Both the position numbers and the translations under genes were made by a program. A DNA stretch of 64,000 nucleotides, taken from the NCBI RefSeq assembly GCF_009683175.1, contig NZ_WKKW01000001.1, forward strand, positions 620,001 to 684,000, written 5' to 3'. Position 1 is the first letter of the stretch. The number at the start of each line of letters is the position of its first letter. Shown here piece by piece: positions 37,950 to 49,615 of this stretch. The notes under the pieces were generated by a model. That model was not told the DNA's origin, did no database searches, and was given only the letters and a program-made list of their open reading frames with translations. This DNA is from Bifidobacterium asteroides. Lineage in GTDB: Bacteria > Actinomycetota > Actinomycetes > Actinomycetales > Bifidobacteriaceae.

Positions 37950-38424
37950 GCCCCCACCCCCCTACTTGCATGAGTCCTGTTCATCGTCTCCTCTTCACTG
38001 CTTCTCGCCCGTTTCCCGCCGCCTGCGGCATATAGTGGACCATCCTAGGGAACGCGAGCCGGTTTCCTTTGCTTTTGGATATACGAATACCGGATACCGC
38101 GTTATCATCCGCTCTCACAGCAACTTCGACGGCGATTCGTATTCATGCCGCAAGCAAAGAGCACCAATGAGATGACCACTGGTCGGCAAAGGCTAACCGA
38201 CACCTGCAGATCATGCCTTCTGAAGCTGTCGGATACATTCCAAAACCACAGATGGCCTCTCTGTCATTGCAACACCTATCAAGTAGGCAGTGCCCAATCA
38301 AACAAGTCCAACTGATCAAGCACTTGCAGAACAAACATCAGCCAATTACTTACCTACCAAGCATCTACTAACCAAGTAGGCGCACAACGCGATTTGCACT
38401 AACCCGACTGCTGGCCAGGCTATG
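37950..38424. other. Long intergenic region upstream of the ABC operon
   Basis: About 475 nt with no credible gene. The part nearest the operon holds an 8-bp inverted pair, ATACGAAT (38081-38088) and ATTCGTAT (38135-38142), and a TATATG element near 38030. The right half (38150-38420) is visibly A+T-richer and carries the direct repeat CAAGTAGGC (around 38280 and 38374). These are possible operator or decayed sequences. Confidence 0.4.
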
Positions 38425-38459
38425 AAAAAAGCCCGGTCCACATATTCGTGAACCGGGCT
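38425..38459 (-). terminator. Rho-independent terminator of nrdH
   Basis: On the minus strand AGCCCGGT pairs with ACCGGGCT and is followed by six T. It lies 14 nt past the nrdH stop. Confidence 0.9.
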
Positions 38460-38472
38460 CCGAGTGCTTTGA

Positions 38473-38715
38473 TCAGGCAAAGACCTTGGCGCTCTGTGCT
38501 ACCTTCCTGATCAGATCGGGGCGATACCCGCTCCACGTCTCCTGGTCAGTGACTACGATGGGGGTCTGCTTGAATCCCTGGGCGATAAACTGGTCGATCA
38601 AGGTCTGATCCTCGGTCAAATCCACCTGCTCGAACTCCAGCCCCTGCTTGGTCAACTGACGCTTGGTGGCATCACACTGGGGACAGTGCGCCTTGGTGTA
38701 GACCGTGATGGACAT
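38473..38715 (-). CDS. nrdH: Glutaredoxin-like NrdH redoxin
   Basis: This 80-residue thioredoxin-fold reductant for class Ib ribonucleotide reductase begins MSITVYTKAHCPQCDATKRQL, with the CPQC active site at residues 11-14. It has the NrdH-specific WSGYRPDLI near the C-terminus. It stands alone here: nrdI, nrdE and nrdF are not within the window. A strong terminator follows, and a promoter and an NrdR-box-like site precede it. Confidence 0.93.
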   Translation of the reverse strand: MSITVYTKAHCPQCDATKRQLTKQGLEFEQVDLTEDQTLIDQFIAQGFKQTPIVVTDQETWSGYRPDLIRKVAQSAKVFA

Positions 38716-38787
38716 AATCGCCTCTCCCTTAAATGTAGCCGTGACATTCCAAGCCCTATAGCCCTCTGCTTGGAACCTGTTGTTTGC

Positions 38788-38816
38788 ACTCTACACAATC
38801 CCAGACGCAAGCACAA
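38788..38816 (-). promoter_or_regulatory. Candidate nrdH promoter
   Basis: On the minus strand TTGTGC (38816-38811) and TAGAGT (38793-38788) have a 17-bp spacer. They lie ~73 nt upstream of the nrdH start. The -10 matches the consensus at 4 of 6 positions. Confidence 0.4.
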
Positions 38817-38847
38817 TACCACCTGTAGTGGCGTGTCAGGCCATAAA

Positions 38848-38863
38848 CCCCAATATCTAGTAG
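38848..38863. promoter_or_regulatory. NrdR-box-like site upstream of nrdH
   Basis: The 16-mer around CAATATCTAGTAG resembles the NrdR box (acaCwAtATaTwGtgt) at most core positions. It sits ~32 bp upstream of the candidate -35. NrdR sites normally come in pairs and I could not identify a clear second copy. Confidence 0.35.
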
Positions 38864-38951
38864 CTTTTCGGGTCTTATAGAGTCAAATGAGAATCTATGT
38901 GAGCTGCCTGACATATTGACTATGCAAGACGATACAAGACTGAAAACCGTC

Positions 38952-39755
38952 TCAGAAGAGGGTCAGTTCATCGCTGTCCGCGCCCTTCATGGCCTCGTAG
39001 TCCAGGATCAGGCACTCGAATCCCCTGTCCTCGGCAAGAACCCTGGCCTGGGGTGTGATGGTCTGGGCCGCGAAGATTCCGCGGACAGGAGCCAGCAGGG
39101 GGTCTCGATTGAGCAGGCGGCAGTAGCGTGTCAGCTGTTCCACCCCGTCGATGCCCCCATGCCGCTTGATCTCGATGGCCACATGCCGTCCCTGACCATC
39201 CACGGCCATGATGTCCACTGGGCCGATGGGCGTGGGATACTCCCGGCGGACCAGGGTGGCCCCCGGGCCAATGCGGTCAATCTGTTCAGCCAGGTAGCGC
39301 TGCAGATGCGCTTCCACGCCGTCCTTGACCAAGCCGGGATCCGTCCCCAGGTCGTAGCTGTCATCGGCATAGACCTGGTAGAGCCTGATGGTGAGTACAT
39401 CGCTGGATTTGACCGCCGAAACACGCAGGACCTTACGGACAGGCCGAGCCTGGTCCTGATCCTGCTCCTGGGCGATCAGCGCATCGGGCGCGGCAGCTTC
39501 GACCACCTCGTCCGGCCCGGTCCCGGCCACGGAACCAGCCTTGACACCCGCGCCGTCCTCGCCCGCCTCCTCGGGTTCGATCTCCCTGATGGTACAGGGG
39601 GCGCACATCCAGTTCAGGGGCTTGTAGGAGCCCAACTCCGAAAAGATCAGACAGCTCATGTCGGCCTTGATCAGCAGAACGCGTCTGGCCGGCGGCAGGC
39701 TGGCATTGAGACGCCCGGAGTATTCGGCGGAGCAGTCGGCAACAATGATTCGCAC
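38952..39755 (-). CDS. nucS: Mismatch-specific endonuclease NucS/EndoMS
   Basis: This 267-residue enzyme cuts both strands at mispaired bases and replaces MutS/MutL repair in most actinobacteria. The N-terminal dimerisation/DNA-binding domain starts MRIIVADCSAEYSGRL. The RecB-like nuclease core has GPVDIMAVDGQG (Asp181) and AIEIKRHGG (Glu195, Lys197). The C-terminus SDELTLF resembles a sliding-clamp-binding peptide. A ~45-residue acidic/Gln-rich linker (58-105) joins the domains. GTG 39755 is the family-like start. It lies just past atpC, as nucS often does. Confidence 0.94.
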   Translation of the reverse strand: MRIIVADCSAEYSGRLNASLPPARRVLLIKADMSCLIFSELGSYKPLNWMCAPCTIREIEPEEAGEDGAGVKAGSVAGTGPDEVVEAAAPDALIAQEQDQDQARPVRKVLRVSAVKSSDVLTIRLYQVYADDSYDLGTDPGLVKDGVEAHLQRYLAEQIDRIGPGATLVRREYPTPIGPVDIMAVDGQGRHVAIEIKRHGGIDGVEQLTRYCRLLNRDPLLAPVRGIFAAQTITPQARVLAEDRGFECLILDYEAMKGADSDELTLF

Positions 39756-39787
39756 AGGTGCCAATATATCAGTCGTTGTTCCAGGCG

Positions 39788-39826
39788 AAAAAGAAAAACC
39801 CGGCCGATGCAAGTGCACCAGCCGGG
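39788..39826 (-). terminator. Rho-independent terminator of the atp operon
   Basis: On the minus strand CCCGGC pairs with GCCGGG, with further pairing of GGTGCA and TGCATC inside the loop. It is followed by GTTTTTCTTTTTC. It lies 18 nt beyond the atpC stop, upstream of nucS. Confidence 0.88.
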
Positions 39827-39843
39827 CAGAAGAGGAAAGGAGG

Positions 39844-40140
39844 TCAGGACTGTTGTCCCTGATCAGCATCCTCCAGGTAGTGGTCCACAGCCACAGTCAG
39901 CTTGTTGCTGTCGAAAGAGGCGAATCCGCTGTCCACATGGAAGGACTGACGACCGCCATCCGTGGCCTGAACCCGGATGTTGCCCTCCTGCAACAGGGCC
40001 AGCACCGGCTCGTGATCGGGCATGATGCCCATGGACCCCTGGGTGCCGGGCACGGTGACCGACCGCGCCTGACCAGACCAGATGGGCCTGTCTGCCGAGA
40101 CGATGTTGACCTGCATGGAGGCCTTGCCTGTGTCCGCCAT
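39844..40140 (-). CDS. atpC: ATP synthase epsilon subunit
   Basis: This 98-residue epsilon beta-sandwich domain (VSADRPIWSGQARSVTVPGTQGSMGIMPDHEPVLALL) lacks the long C-terminal helical hairpin of E. coli epsilon. Short forms are common in actinobacteria. ATG 40140 is chosen. The frame opens at 40173 but would overlap atpD. Confidence 0.95.
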   Translation of the reverse strand: MADTGKASMQVNIVSADRPIWSGQARSVTVPGTQGSMGIMPDHEPVLALLQEGNIRVQATDGGRQSFHVDSGFASFDSNKLTVAVDHYLEDADQGQQS

Positions 40141-40142
40141 GA

Positions 40143-42586
<2,444 letters not shown>

Positions 42587-42589
42587 GGT

Positions 42590-44248
42590 CTACCGCTTCC
42601 CAGCCTTGCTGCCGCTCTTGCCCTCGGCCACCAGCTTCTCCTGCTGGACGGCCACCGGCTGCTCCTGATCCTGATCGGCCTTGTGACCATCCAGGGTCTC
42701 GCCCTTGTGGGTCACGAAGGTCTTGGTGAACTCGTCCACGGCCTTATCCAGGGCTTTCTCGGTATCGTCGGTGAAGTCCTCCGTGTCGCGGATGGTCTTG
42801 AGGATGTCCGTGTTGTGGTCCAGGTAGTCCAGGAGCCCGGACTCGAAGGGCAGCACGTCCTCCAGGTCCAAGTCGTCCAGCTTGCCGTGGGTGCCCACCC
42901 AGACGGAGACAACCTGCTTCTCCATGGAGTAAGGGGTGAACTGAGGCTGCTTGAGCAGCTCGGTCAGCCTGGCGCCACGGGTCAGCTGGGCCTTGGAGGC
43001 CGCATCCAGATCCGAGGCGAACATGGCGAAGGACTGCAGAGAGCGGTACTGGGCCAGGGAGATCTTCAGGGTCGAGGAGACCTTCTTCAGAGCCTTGGTC
43101 TGTGCGGCGCCGCCCACTCGGGAGACGGAGATGCCCACGTCCACGGCGGGACGCTGGTTGGAATTGAACAGATCGGACTGCAGGAAGATCTGGCCATCGG
43201 TGATGGAGATCACGTTGGTCGGAATGTAGGCCGAGACGTCGTTGGCCTTGGTCTCAATGATGGGCAGACCGGTCATGGATCCGCCGCCCAGGTCATCGGA
43301 GAGCTTCGCGCAGCGCTCCAGCAGACGCGAATGCAGGTAGAAGACGTCGCCAGGATAAGCCTCGCGCCCCGGCGGACGACGCAGCAGCAGGGAGATGGAC
43401 CGGTAGGCCTCGGCCTGCTTGCTCAGGTCGTCAAAGACAATCAGGACGTGCTTGCCGCCATACATCCAGTGCTGGCCGATGGCCGAACCGGTGTAGGGGG
43501 CTATGTACTTGAAGCCCGCGGAGTCGGAAGCCGGGGAGGCCACGATGGTGGTGTACTCCATGGCGCCGGCCTCTTCCAGGGAGGAACGGACCGAGGCGAT
43601 GGTGGTGCCCTTCTGACCGATGGCCACGTAGATGCACCGTACCTGCTTCTTGGGGTCTCCGGACTCCCAGTTGCGCTTCTGGTTGATGATGGTGTCGATG
43701 GCGATGGCCGTCTTGCCGGTCTGCCGGTCGCCGATGATCAGCTGGCGCTGACCGCGGCCGATGGGTGTCATGGCGTCGATGGCCTTGATGCCGGTGGCCA
43801 GGGGCTCGTCGACGGGATGCCGGTGCATGACGTCGGGGGCCTGGGCCTCCAGGATTCTGCGGCCCTCGCTCTTGATTTCGCCCAGGCCGTCGATGGGCTC
43901 ACCCAGAGGGTTGACCGTACGCCCCAGATAGCCGTCACCGACAGGCACTGAAAGCACCTCACCGGTCCTGTGGACTTCCTGGCCCTCTTCGACACCTGCG
44001 AAGTCGCCCAGGATGACCACGCCGATCTCTCGGGCGTCCAGGTTGAAAGCCAGACCCAGCGTGCCGTCCTCGAAGGTCAGCAACTCGTTGGCCATGCAAC
44101 CAGGCAGTCCCTCCACATGCGCAATGCCGTCACCGGCCGTACGGACGTAGCCCACCTCCTGGGTGGGGGTGTCAGTCGGCTTGTAGGACTCGACGAATTG
44201 GTCGAGCGCCTTGCGCACCACGGCGGGATCAATGGTCATTTCTGCCAT
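42590..44248 (-). CDS. atpA: ATP synthase alpha subunit
   Basis: This 552-residue subunit has Walker [14 protein letters not shown], preceded by [14 protein letters not shown] 44248 has AGGAGTGATC upstream. A GTG two codons earlier is the alternative. The C-terminal ~30 residues are Lys/Gln-rich and extend past the usual end. Confidence 0.98.
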   Translation of the reverse strand: MAEMTIDPAVVRKALDQFVESYKPTDTPTQEVGYVRTAGDGIAHVEGLPGCMANELLTFEDGTLGLAFNLDAREIGVVILGDFAGVEEGQEVHRTGEVLSVPVGDGYLGRTVNPLGEPIDGLGEIKSEGRRILEAQAPDVMHRHPVDEPLATGIKAIDAMTPIGRGQRQLIIGDRQTGKTAIAIDTIINQKRNWESGDPKKQVRCIYVAIGQKGTTIASVRSSLEEAGAMEYTTIVASPASDSAGFKYIAPYTGSAIGQHWMYGGKHVLIVFDDLSKQAEAYRSISLLLRRPPGREAYPGDVFYLHSRLLERCAKLSDDLGGGSMTGLPIIETKANDVSAYIPTNVISITDGQIFLQSDLFNSNQRPAVDVGISVSRVGGAAQTKALKKVSSTLKISLAQYRSLQSFAMFASDLDAASKAQLTRGARLTELLKQPQFTPYSMEKQVVSVWVGTHGKLDDLDLEDVLPFESGLLDYLDHNTDILKTIRDTEDFTDDTEKALDKAVDEFTKTFVTHKGETLDGHKADQDQEQPVAVQQEKLVAEGKSGSKAGKR

Positions 44249-44294
44249 GATCACTCCTTATTTCTGTTCTTGTTCAAGTCTGTTGGTCCCCTGC

Positions 44295-45122
44295 TTATCC
44301 TGCCACGGCCATTCGCCGCTTCAGGTGCTTGAGCTGGGTGGCCACCGTGCCGTCGGTGGAGACCGATCCATACTGGACCTTCATGCCACCTAGGACCGAG
44401 GGATCGACCACCGAGTTGATGTGAACCGGTTTGCCCAGCTTGCGCCCGTAGACCTCCTGCAGGCGGCTGACCTGCTCGTCCTTCATGGAGACCGCCGTGG
44501 TGACGGTCACCATGACTTGGTCCATGTGCTCGGAGAAGCGATCCACCAACCAAACGATGGTGTCGGGGAAGCGCCGTCCGCGCAGATCGATCGTGGCGTT
44601 CAGGGCCATCTGCTCGGTGACCGGATGCATATGCTGCCCGTCAAGGAGCGCCCTGAGCAGGTCGGCCCGGGCTTTGGAATCACTGTACTCGTCCGAGAGC
44701 CGGAAGAGCACCAGAGGCATCCCGAGCAGGGCCGAATGAATCTCAGCCAGCTCGCCGGCCACCTGGTTGGTGATGCCCAGAGCATCGGCGTAATAGGCGG
44801 TGGCATCCACTGACATGTCCTCGGCCGCGTTGGCGATGTGCACCACACGACTCCACTGATGATCGGTCAGATCATGGAGGATATCCACGGTCAGCGGATC
44901 GGCCTTATCAGCCAGGATGGTGTCGATCACCCGCCACTTGTCCTCAGCAGGACGGGAGGGGTCGGTCAGCGCACGCTCCAGGGGCCTGTTGGCATCGAGC
45001 AGGGTCACGAAGGTATAGAGCTCCATGGCCACACGGAGGGCATCCTTCCCCTTGCTCTTGAGCAAAGGGGCATACTTGGCCCTGGTCTCCTTGTCGGAGC
45101 TCAGCGAAGTCTCTCCTCGCAT
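44295..45122 (-). CDS. atpH: ATP synthase delta subunit
   Basis: This 275-residue OSCP/delta subunit ties the stator to the alpha/beta head. It contains the C-terminal delta signature around VTTAVSMKDEQVSRLQEVYGRKLGKPVHINSVVDPSVLGG. It is ~100 residues longer than E. coli delta because of an extended N-terminal helical region, as in other actinobacteria. Confidence 0.95.
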   Translation of the reverse strand: MRGETSLSSDKETRAKYAPLLKSKGKDALRVAMELYTFVTLLDANRPLERALTDPSRPAEDKWRVIDTILADKADPLTVDILHDLTDHQWSRVVHIANAAEDMSVDATAYYADALGITNQVAGELAEIHSALLGMPLVLFRLSDEYSDSKARADLLRALLDGQHMHPVTEQMALNATIDLRGRRFPDTIVWLVDRFSEHMDQVMVTVTTAVSMKDEQVSRLQEVYGRKLGKPVHINSVVDPSVLGGMKVQYGSVSTDGTVATQLKHLKRRMAVAG

Positions 45123-45170
45123 GTCACCTCCCCTTTCGCGGAATCAACGTTCCCATCGTCCGCCAATCAG

Positions 45171-45707
45171 TCATCCTGCCTGCCGCTTGTCCGAGCCCTG
45201 GTCCGCGATGATCGAGTCGATCATGGAGGACTGCACGGCATCATCCTGAAGCTGCGAGCCCAGGATTTTGCCGGCAAGAGCCGTAGCCAGCGTACCCACC
45301 TCGCCCTTGAGCGAGACCAGCGCCTGCTGCTGCTGGGTCTTGAGGGATCGCTGGGCGTTCTCGGTGATCTGGTTGGCCTCGGTCTCGGCCCGGGTCCTGG
45401 CATCCGCCACGATCCTGGAGGCCTCGGCGCGGGCGTCATCACGGATCTGGGAAGCCTCAACACGAGCCTTGCCCAGCTGATCCTGATACTGCTTACGGGC
45501 CTGATCCGCCTCTTCACGAGCCTTGGCGGCCTTCTTGATGTTGCCCTCGATCTTGGACGAGCGCTCATCGAAGATGGCCTGGAACTTGGGCATGAAGAAC
45601 TTATAGAAGAAGACGGCCAGGATGACCAGGATGACCAGAGACCAGAAGATGTCGTAAATCGGAGGAATAAACAGCTTGATCCCTTTGCCTACCGCTAGAG
45701 CGTACAT
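45171..45707 (-). CDS. atpF: ATP synthase b subunit
   Basis: This 178-residue stator stalk subunit has a transmembrane helix at ~17-40 (IYDIFWSLVILVILAVFFYKF). A long charged coiled coil follows (KIEGNIKKAAKAREEADQARK, RAEASRIVADARTRAETEA). It sits between atpE and atpH. Confidence 0.96.
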   Translation of the reverse strand: MYALAVGKGIKLFIPPIYDIFWSLVILVILAVFFYKFFMPKFQAIFDERSSKIEGNIKKAAKAREEADQARKQYQDQLGKARVEASQIRDDARAEASRIVADARTRAETEANQITENAQRSLKTQQQQALVSLKGEVGTLATALAGKILGSQLQDDAVQSSMIDSIIADQGSDKRQAG

Positions 45708-45757
45708 TGGCTCCTCCTTTCCTTTATCGAAGCCGGATCATGCAAGAATCACACGGC

Positions 45758-45985
<228 letters not shown>

Positions 45986-46116
45986 TTATTTTCCTTTCCT
46001 CCACCGTTGCCGGTTCTTGGATTGTGGTTCGGCCCCGACCCCCGTCTACTGGTCGGAACCAACGAATATGTGGGCTGCGACCGCTTAAAACGCCGACCGC
46101 GGCTTGTTCTTTTCGC

Positions 46117-46932
46117 TCAACCTTCTTCAGGGTAACTCATGGAGATGTAAACCGTGGTCAGGATGGCGAAGATGTAGGCCTGAAGGGCCGCCACAAAGAT
46201 TTCAAAGGCCGTCAGGGCGAAGCCCAGAACGAACCAGCCGACGCCAGCCAGTGCCAAAGCCTTATTGCTGACCTCAACAATGTAGAACTGGGTAAAGGCC
46301 AGGGTAACCGCCACCAGCAGATGGCCGGCGATCATGTTGGCGAAGAGTCGGATGGTCAGAGAGGCCGGCTTGACGATGACCATCTCCAGCAGCTGGATGG
46401 GCGTCAGAATGATATAGAGAGGCCAAGGCACACCAGCTGGGAAGAGCTCCGACTTGAAGTAGCCCCAGACACCCTGCTCCCGGAATCCCGTTACCATGTA
46501 CTGGCAGAAAGTCCAGATGGCGAAGACCAGAGGCATGGTGATAGTGGCCGTGGCCGCTATGTTCATGCCCGGCACGATGCCACAGAGGTTGAAGACCAGG
46601 ATGGTCAAGAAGATGGTCGTGATCATGGGCACGTAGCGCTTGCCACGAATCTCGCCCAAGGTGTCATAGACGACCGAGTCACGGATGAACTCGATGACCC
46701 ACTCAATTGCCCCCTGCCAGCGGGATGGAATCAGCTTGGCCCTTGCGGCAGTGATTCCCAGCACCAGAAGAATTATGACCATGGCCACGAATCTGATCAG
46801 GATGATCCGGTTCATGGCAAAGGGCGTTCCCTGGAAAAGAATCTCAGGAGGCAGGAAATCATCGATGGAAGGCAGCTCACTCGGCTTGGCCATGGCCAGA
46901 CTGAAAGCTTCACTTCCCATTGCCTCTAGCAT
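46117..46932 (-). CDS. atpB: ATP synthase a subunit
   Basis: This 271-residue Fo channel subunit has five to six helices. The LTIRLFANMIAGHLL segment carries the essential Arg. It is the first atp gene. ATG 46932 follows AGGAGG by 6 nt. A TATAGT -10-like hexamer lies 29-34 nt upstream (46961-46966). No atpI-like gene precedes it. Confidence 0.97.
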   Translation of the reverse strand: MLEAMGSEAFSLAMAKPSELPSIDDFLPPEILFQGTPFAMNRIILIRFVAMVIILLVLGITAARAKLIPSRWQGAIEWVIEFIRDSVVYDTLGEIRGKRYVPMITTIFLTILVFNLCGIVPGMNIAATATITMPLVFAIWTFCQYMVTGFREQGVWGYFKSELFPAGVPWPLYIILTPIQLLEMVIVKPASLTIRLFANMIAGHLLVAVTLAFTQFYIVEVSNKALALAGVGWFVLGFALTAFEIFVAALQAYIFAILTTVYISMSYPEEG

Positions 46933-47123
46933 CTATCGCCTCCTGAACGACACAGTGAACACTATAGCGCGCATGCGACTCATGGCTGCACCGTATGGGT
47001 AGTGTAGCCCACACCAAGAGCCACGGTAATCATAGATTCATCCAGTGTGTCACAAATAGTGGCCGCAGGTCCAATCCGCCCCGCGACGTGGACAAGTTGA
47101 TGATGAACTTAATGCAATCGTCA

Positions 47124-48170
47124 TTAACTCTTAACAGCGCCCGGAATAAGCCCGTACCCGTCACCCGTCAAGGGCCGATAACCGTCGGTGCGTGGGCAGC
47201 CAGGGGCGTGTCTGATGGATCGGTCGGTGCCTAGCCGGCCAGCAGCCCGCAGAGTCGGCACCTGGTCCAAGTCGTAGGGGGTGGTCTCGTAGACCCAGTT
47301 CAGCCAGTTGCGCCAGAGCAGGTTGGCGTGGGCCCGCCAGGAGAAGACCGGCTCCAACGTCGGATCATCGTGAGGGTAGTAGTTGACCGGGAAAGGCACC
47401 TGATCCAGGCCCTTGGCCATGTCACGCTGGTACTCGTGGGCCAGGGTGTCACGGTCGTACTCCCAGTGACCCAGCACGAAAATCTCTGAGAAATCCTGGG
47501 TGCTGATAAGCCCGGGACCGGACTGGGGACCCCAGGTCAGCACCTGTAGATCCGGACAGGCCCGCACCTGGTCCTCGTCCACCCCGGCCCAGCGGGAGTG
47601 GGGCTGCAGGGCGATCTCGTCGAAGCCATTGGTGATGAAGCAGTACTCGTCCTGCAGATACTGGGGAAAGACCCCAAAGACCTTGCGATCCAGGTCGCGC
47701 TTGGCGATGCCGTGGCGGTAGTAGAGCCCGGCCATGGCCCCCCAGCATAGATACATAGTGGAGAAGACGTGAGTAGAGGCCCAATCCAGAATGCGGGTCA
47801 GTTCATCCCAGTAGTCGACTTGCTCGAAGTCCATCTGCTCCACGGGGGCGCCCGTCACGACAAGACCATCATAACAGTTGTCCTGGAAGGAATCCAGATT
47901 CTCGTAGAACTTGACCAGGTGATCCATGCTGGTATGCACGGCCTGATGGGTGGAAGTCTTCATGAAGTCAATCTCCACCTGAAGCGGCGACTTGGAGATC
48001 AGTCGCAACAGCTGGGTCTCGGTCTCCACCTTGGTAGGCATCAGGTTGAGGATGACCAGCCTGAGCGGACGCATCTCCTGGCGCTCCGCCTCGTGGCTTT
48101 CCAGGGCGAAGATGCGCTCCGAATCCAGGATGGATCTGGCCGGCAATCCGGTGGGGATGGTAATAGGCAT
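47124..48170 (-). CDS. metA: Homoserine O-acyltransferase (MetA family), predicted acetyl-CoA type
   Basis: This 348-residue enzyme activates homoserine for methionine synthesis. The MetA fold residues align exactly: Cys142 (YLCWGAMAGLY), His235 and Glu237 (LGHWEYDRDTL). Position 111 is Glu in TGAPVEQ. In characterised MetA enzymes Glu111 goes with acetyl-CoA and Gly with succinyl-CoA, so O-acetylhomoserine is predicted. ATG 48170 gives the family N-terminus MPITIPTGLPA. It faces away from the initiator tRNA gene. Confidence 0.93.
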   Translation of the reverse strand: MPITIPTGLPARSILDSERIFALESHEAERQEMRPLRLVILNLMPTKVETETQLLRLISKSPLQVEIDFMKTSTHQAVHTSMDHLVKFYENLDSFQDNCYDGLVVTGAPVEQMDFEQVDYWDELTRILDWASTHVFSTMYLCWGAMAGLYYRHGIAKRDLDRKVFGVFPQYLQDEYCFITNGFDEIALQPHSRWAGVDEDQVRACPDLQVLTWGPQSGPGLISTQDFSEIFVLGHWEYDRDTLAHEYQRDMAKGLDQVPFPVNYYPHDDPTLEPVFSWRAHANLLWRNWLNWVYETTPYDLDQVPTLRAAGRLGTDRSIRHAPGCPRTDGYRPLTGDGYGLIPGAVKS

Positions 48171-48211
48171 GACTCTATTATGGCCTAGCGCAGGCCTTCC
48201 CACACACGGAC

Positions 48212-48239
48212 TTGACAAGTGCGCTGGAATCCGTAACAT
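48212..48239 (+). promoter_or_regulatory. Promoter of the initiator tRNA gene
   Basis: TTGACA (48212-48217) and TAACAT (48234-48239) are separated by 16 bp and lie 31 nt upstream of the tRNA 5' end. The -35 is a perfect consensus. Confidence 0.7.
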
Positions 48240-48269
48240 AGATAACTGCTGTGTTGAACAGACAGCCGA

Positions 48270-48346
48270 CGCGGGGTGGAGCAGTTCGGTAGCTCGCTGG
48301 GCTCATAACCCAGAGGTCTCAGGTTCAAATCCTGACCCCGCTACCA
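48270..48346 (+). tRNA. Initiator tRNA-fMet (anticodon CAT)
   Basis: A 77-nt cloverleaf from CGCGGGG to CCCCGCT-ACCA. The first base pair is a C1:U72 mismatch and the anticodon stem has three G:C pairs (CTGGGCTCATAACCCAG). Both are hallmarks of initiator tRNAs. The CCA is encoded. Confidence 0.95.
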
Positions 48347-48348
48347 GT

Positions 48349-48384
48349 AAGGCTCGGAATCGTTTGGATTCCGAGCCTTTGTTT
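48349..48384 (+). terminator. Rho-independent terminator of tRNA-fMet
   Basis: Perfect 12-bp arms (AAGGCTCGGAAT and its complement) with a seven-base loop, followed by TGTTT. It begins 3 nt after the CCA end. Confidence 0.88.
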
Positions 48385-48473
48385 AATTTGGCATTTTCCA
48401 TTGAAAGACAAAGAGACCCTGACCGGGTTACCAGACACAACTAAATAGATAGTCTACCTGACGCTAAACAGCG

Positions 48474-48992
48474 CTAAACAGTTTTAGTGTTTAAGGATTC
48501 AATGATATCCGACCATTTAATGCTATTCCTTATCGCCTTGCAGGCTTGTCGAAAATTCCCTGCCTGCTTTGCATCTTCAAAAGCTTTAGCAACAGTTGGT
48601 TGGTCAATGTCAACTGCCTCGGCAATCCAAAGTAGAGATGCAGCGTTTTGTAGATTACCATAGCAGCTTTTGGCACTGTCAGTTGTATGGTTGGCGAACC
48701 ACGGCACCATAAGCTCTTGCTGCGTTTTCCCATCTGTTTTCTCTGATTTGTGTACCTCGCTGTCATACTTTTTGGAATAGAAATAGTACGGTTCCTTAGT
48801 GCTCAATAGATTCGAAAAATCAATGCAATCCATATCTTCTTGATATGCCATATGGGCCCCCTTCATCAAAGGATATTTTGATTCGGTTACAATCATATCA
48901 TTGGCGGAAACCTTGAACAACCGATTGAAATTAGACAAAGAGTAATCAGTAGAGGCATCGCTAAACTTGAAAGACCGAGATTCAAAAACCAT
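48474..48992 (-). CDS. Hypothetical protein (orphan, A+T-rich)
   Basis: This 172-residue protein has no family I recognise and no signal peptide or membrane helix. It is Ser/Asp/Lys-rich. The C-terminal half (about 105-170) is predicted to be helical with a repeated Ala/Lys/Asn pattern (KAFEDAKQAGNFRQACKAI). The coding DNA is clearly poorer in G+C than the flanking genes, suggesting acquisition by transfer next to the tRNA-fMet gene. A role in defence or mobile-element biology is possible but not supported by any motif. Confidence 0.55.
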   Translation of the reverse strand: MVFESRSFKFSDASTDYSLSNFNRLFKVSANDMIVTESKYPLMKGAHMAYQEDMDCIDFSNLLSTKEPYYFYSKKYDSEVHKSEKTDGKTQQELMVPWFANHTTDSAKSCYGNLQNAASLLWIAEAVDIDQPTVAKAFEDAKQAGNFRQACKAIRNSIKWSDIIESLNTKTV

Positions 48993-49380
48993 CGTGTTAT
49001 CACTTCAATGGAACCAGACAACAATCAATCGGCCAAACCCATTGAAGTGAATCAGTGAACCCTTAACTCACATTGCTTATTATGCCGCCAGATATCGATT
49101 TCATACCAAAGCACGATTGCCGGCGAGGCAAACAGCCATGTCTTGGGACCGCTCACGCATGTTGCATCCGACAACTGCTAAAAAATATGAGCAAGCACAT
49201 GTACCACAGTTGTCGGCGACATACTCATTTAGGCAAGATATCAGCCTGCAGGCGTGCGCAACCGACTGGAACGCAGTCACATACCAATACAGAGGGCATT
49301 GCAATGTCGCAGAAATATCAGTGAACTTATCTGAATCAAAAACCGACAGGCTTGACACTTGATATTGGAATCCTGAAGTT

Positions 49381-49593
49381 CTATATGGACGAGACTGCGA
49401 TCCCAAGGATTAGGGAGTTCTTGTTTCCTAGCGTATCTTCGATTGTTGTGTCTGCAATCGTCAATGAGTTTGCCTTCCCAGTCAAGAAGCGAGAATCGTT
49501 ATAAGTCAGCCGACTCGATAACGCAACTTGACCATTCCTATTTCCGCAGGTCTCACAAGAAGACCATAGGTGGAAGACGCGATAATCGTTCAT
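49381..49593 (-). CDS. Short hypothetical ORF (doubtful)
   Basis: A 70-residue open frame with Ser/Asn/Thr-rich composition. It has no recognised domain and no clear ribosome-binding site. It could be part of a decayed gene together with the frame at 49616-49981. Confidence 0.15.
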   Translation of the reverse strand: MNDYRVFHLWSSCETCGNRNGQVALSSRLTYNDSRFLTGKANSLTIADTTIEDTLGNKNSLILGIAVSSI

Positions 49594-49615
49594 CGTATGT
49601 TACGCCTAAGCTCTA

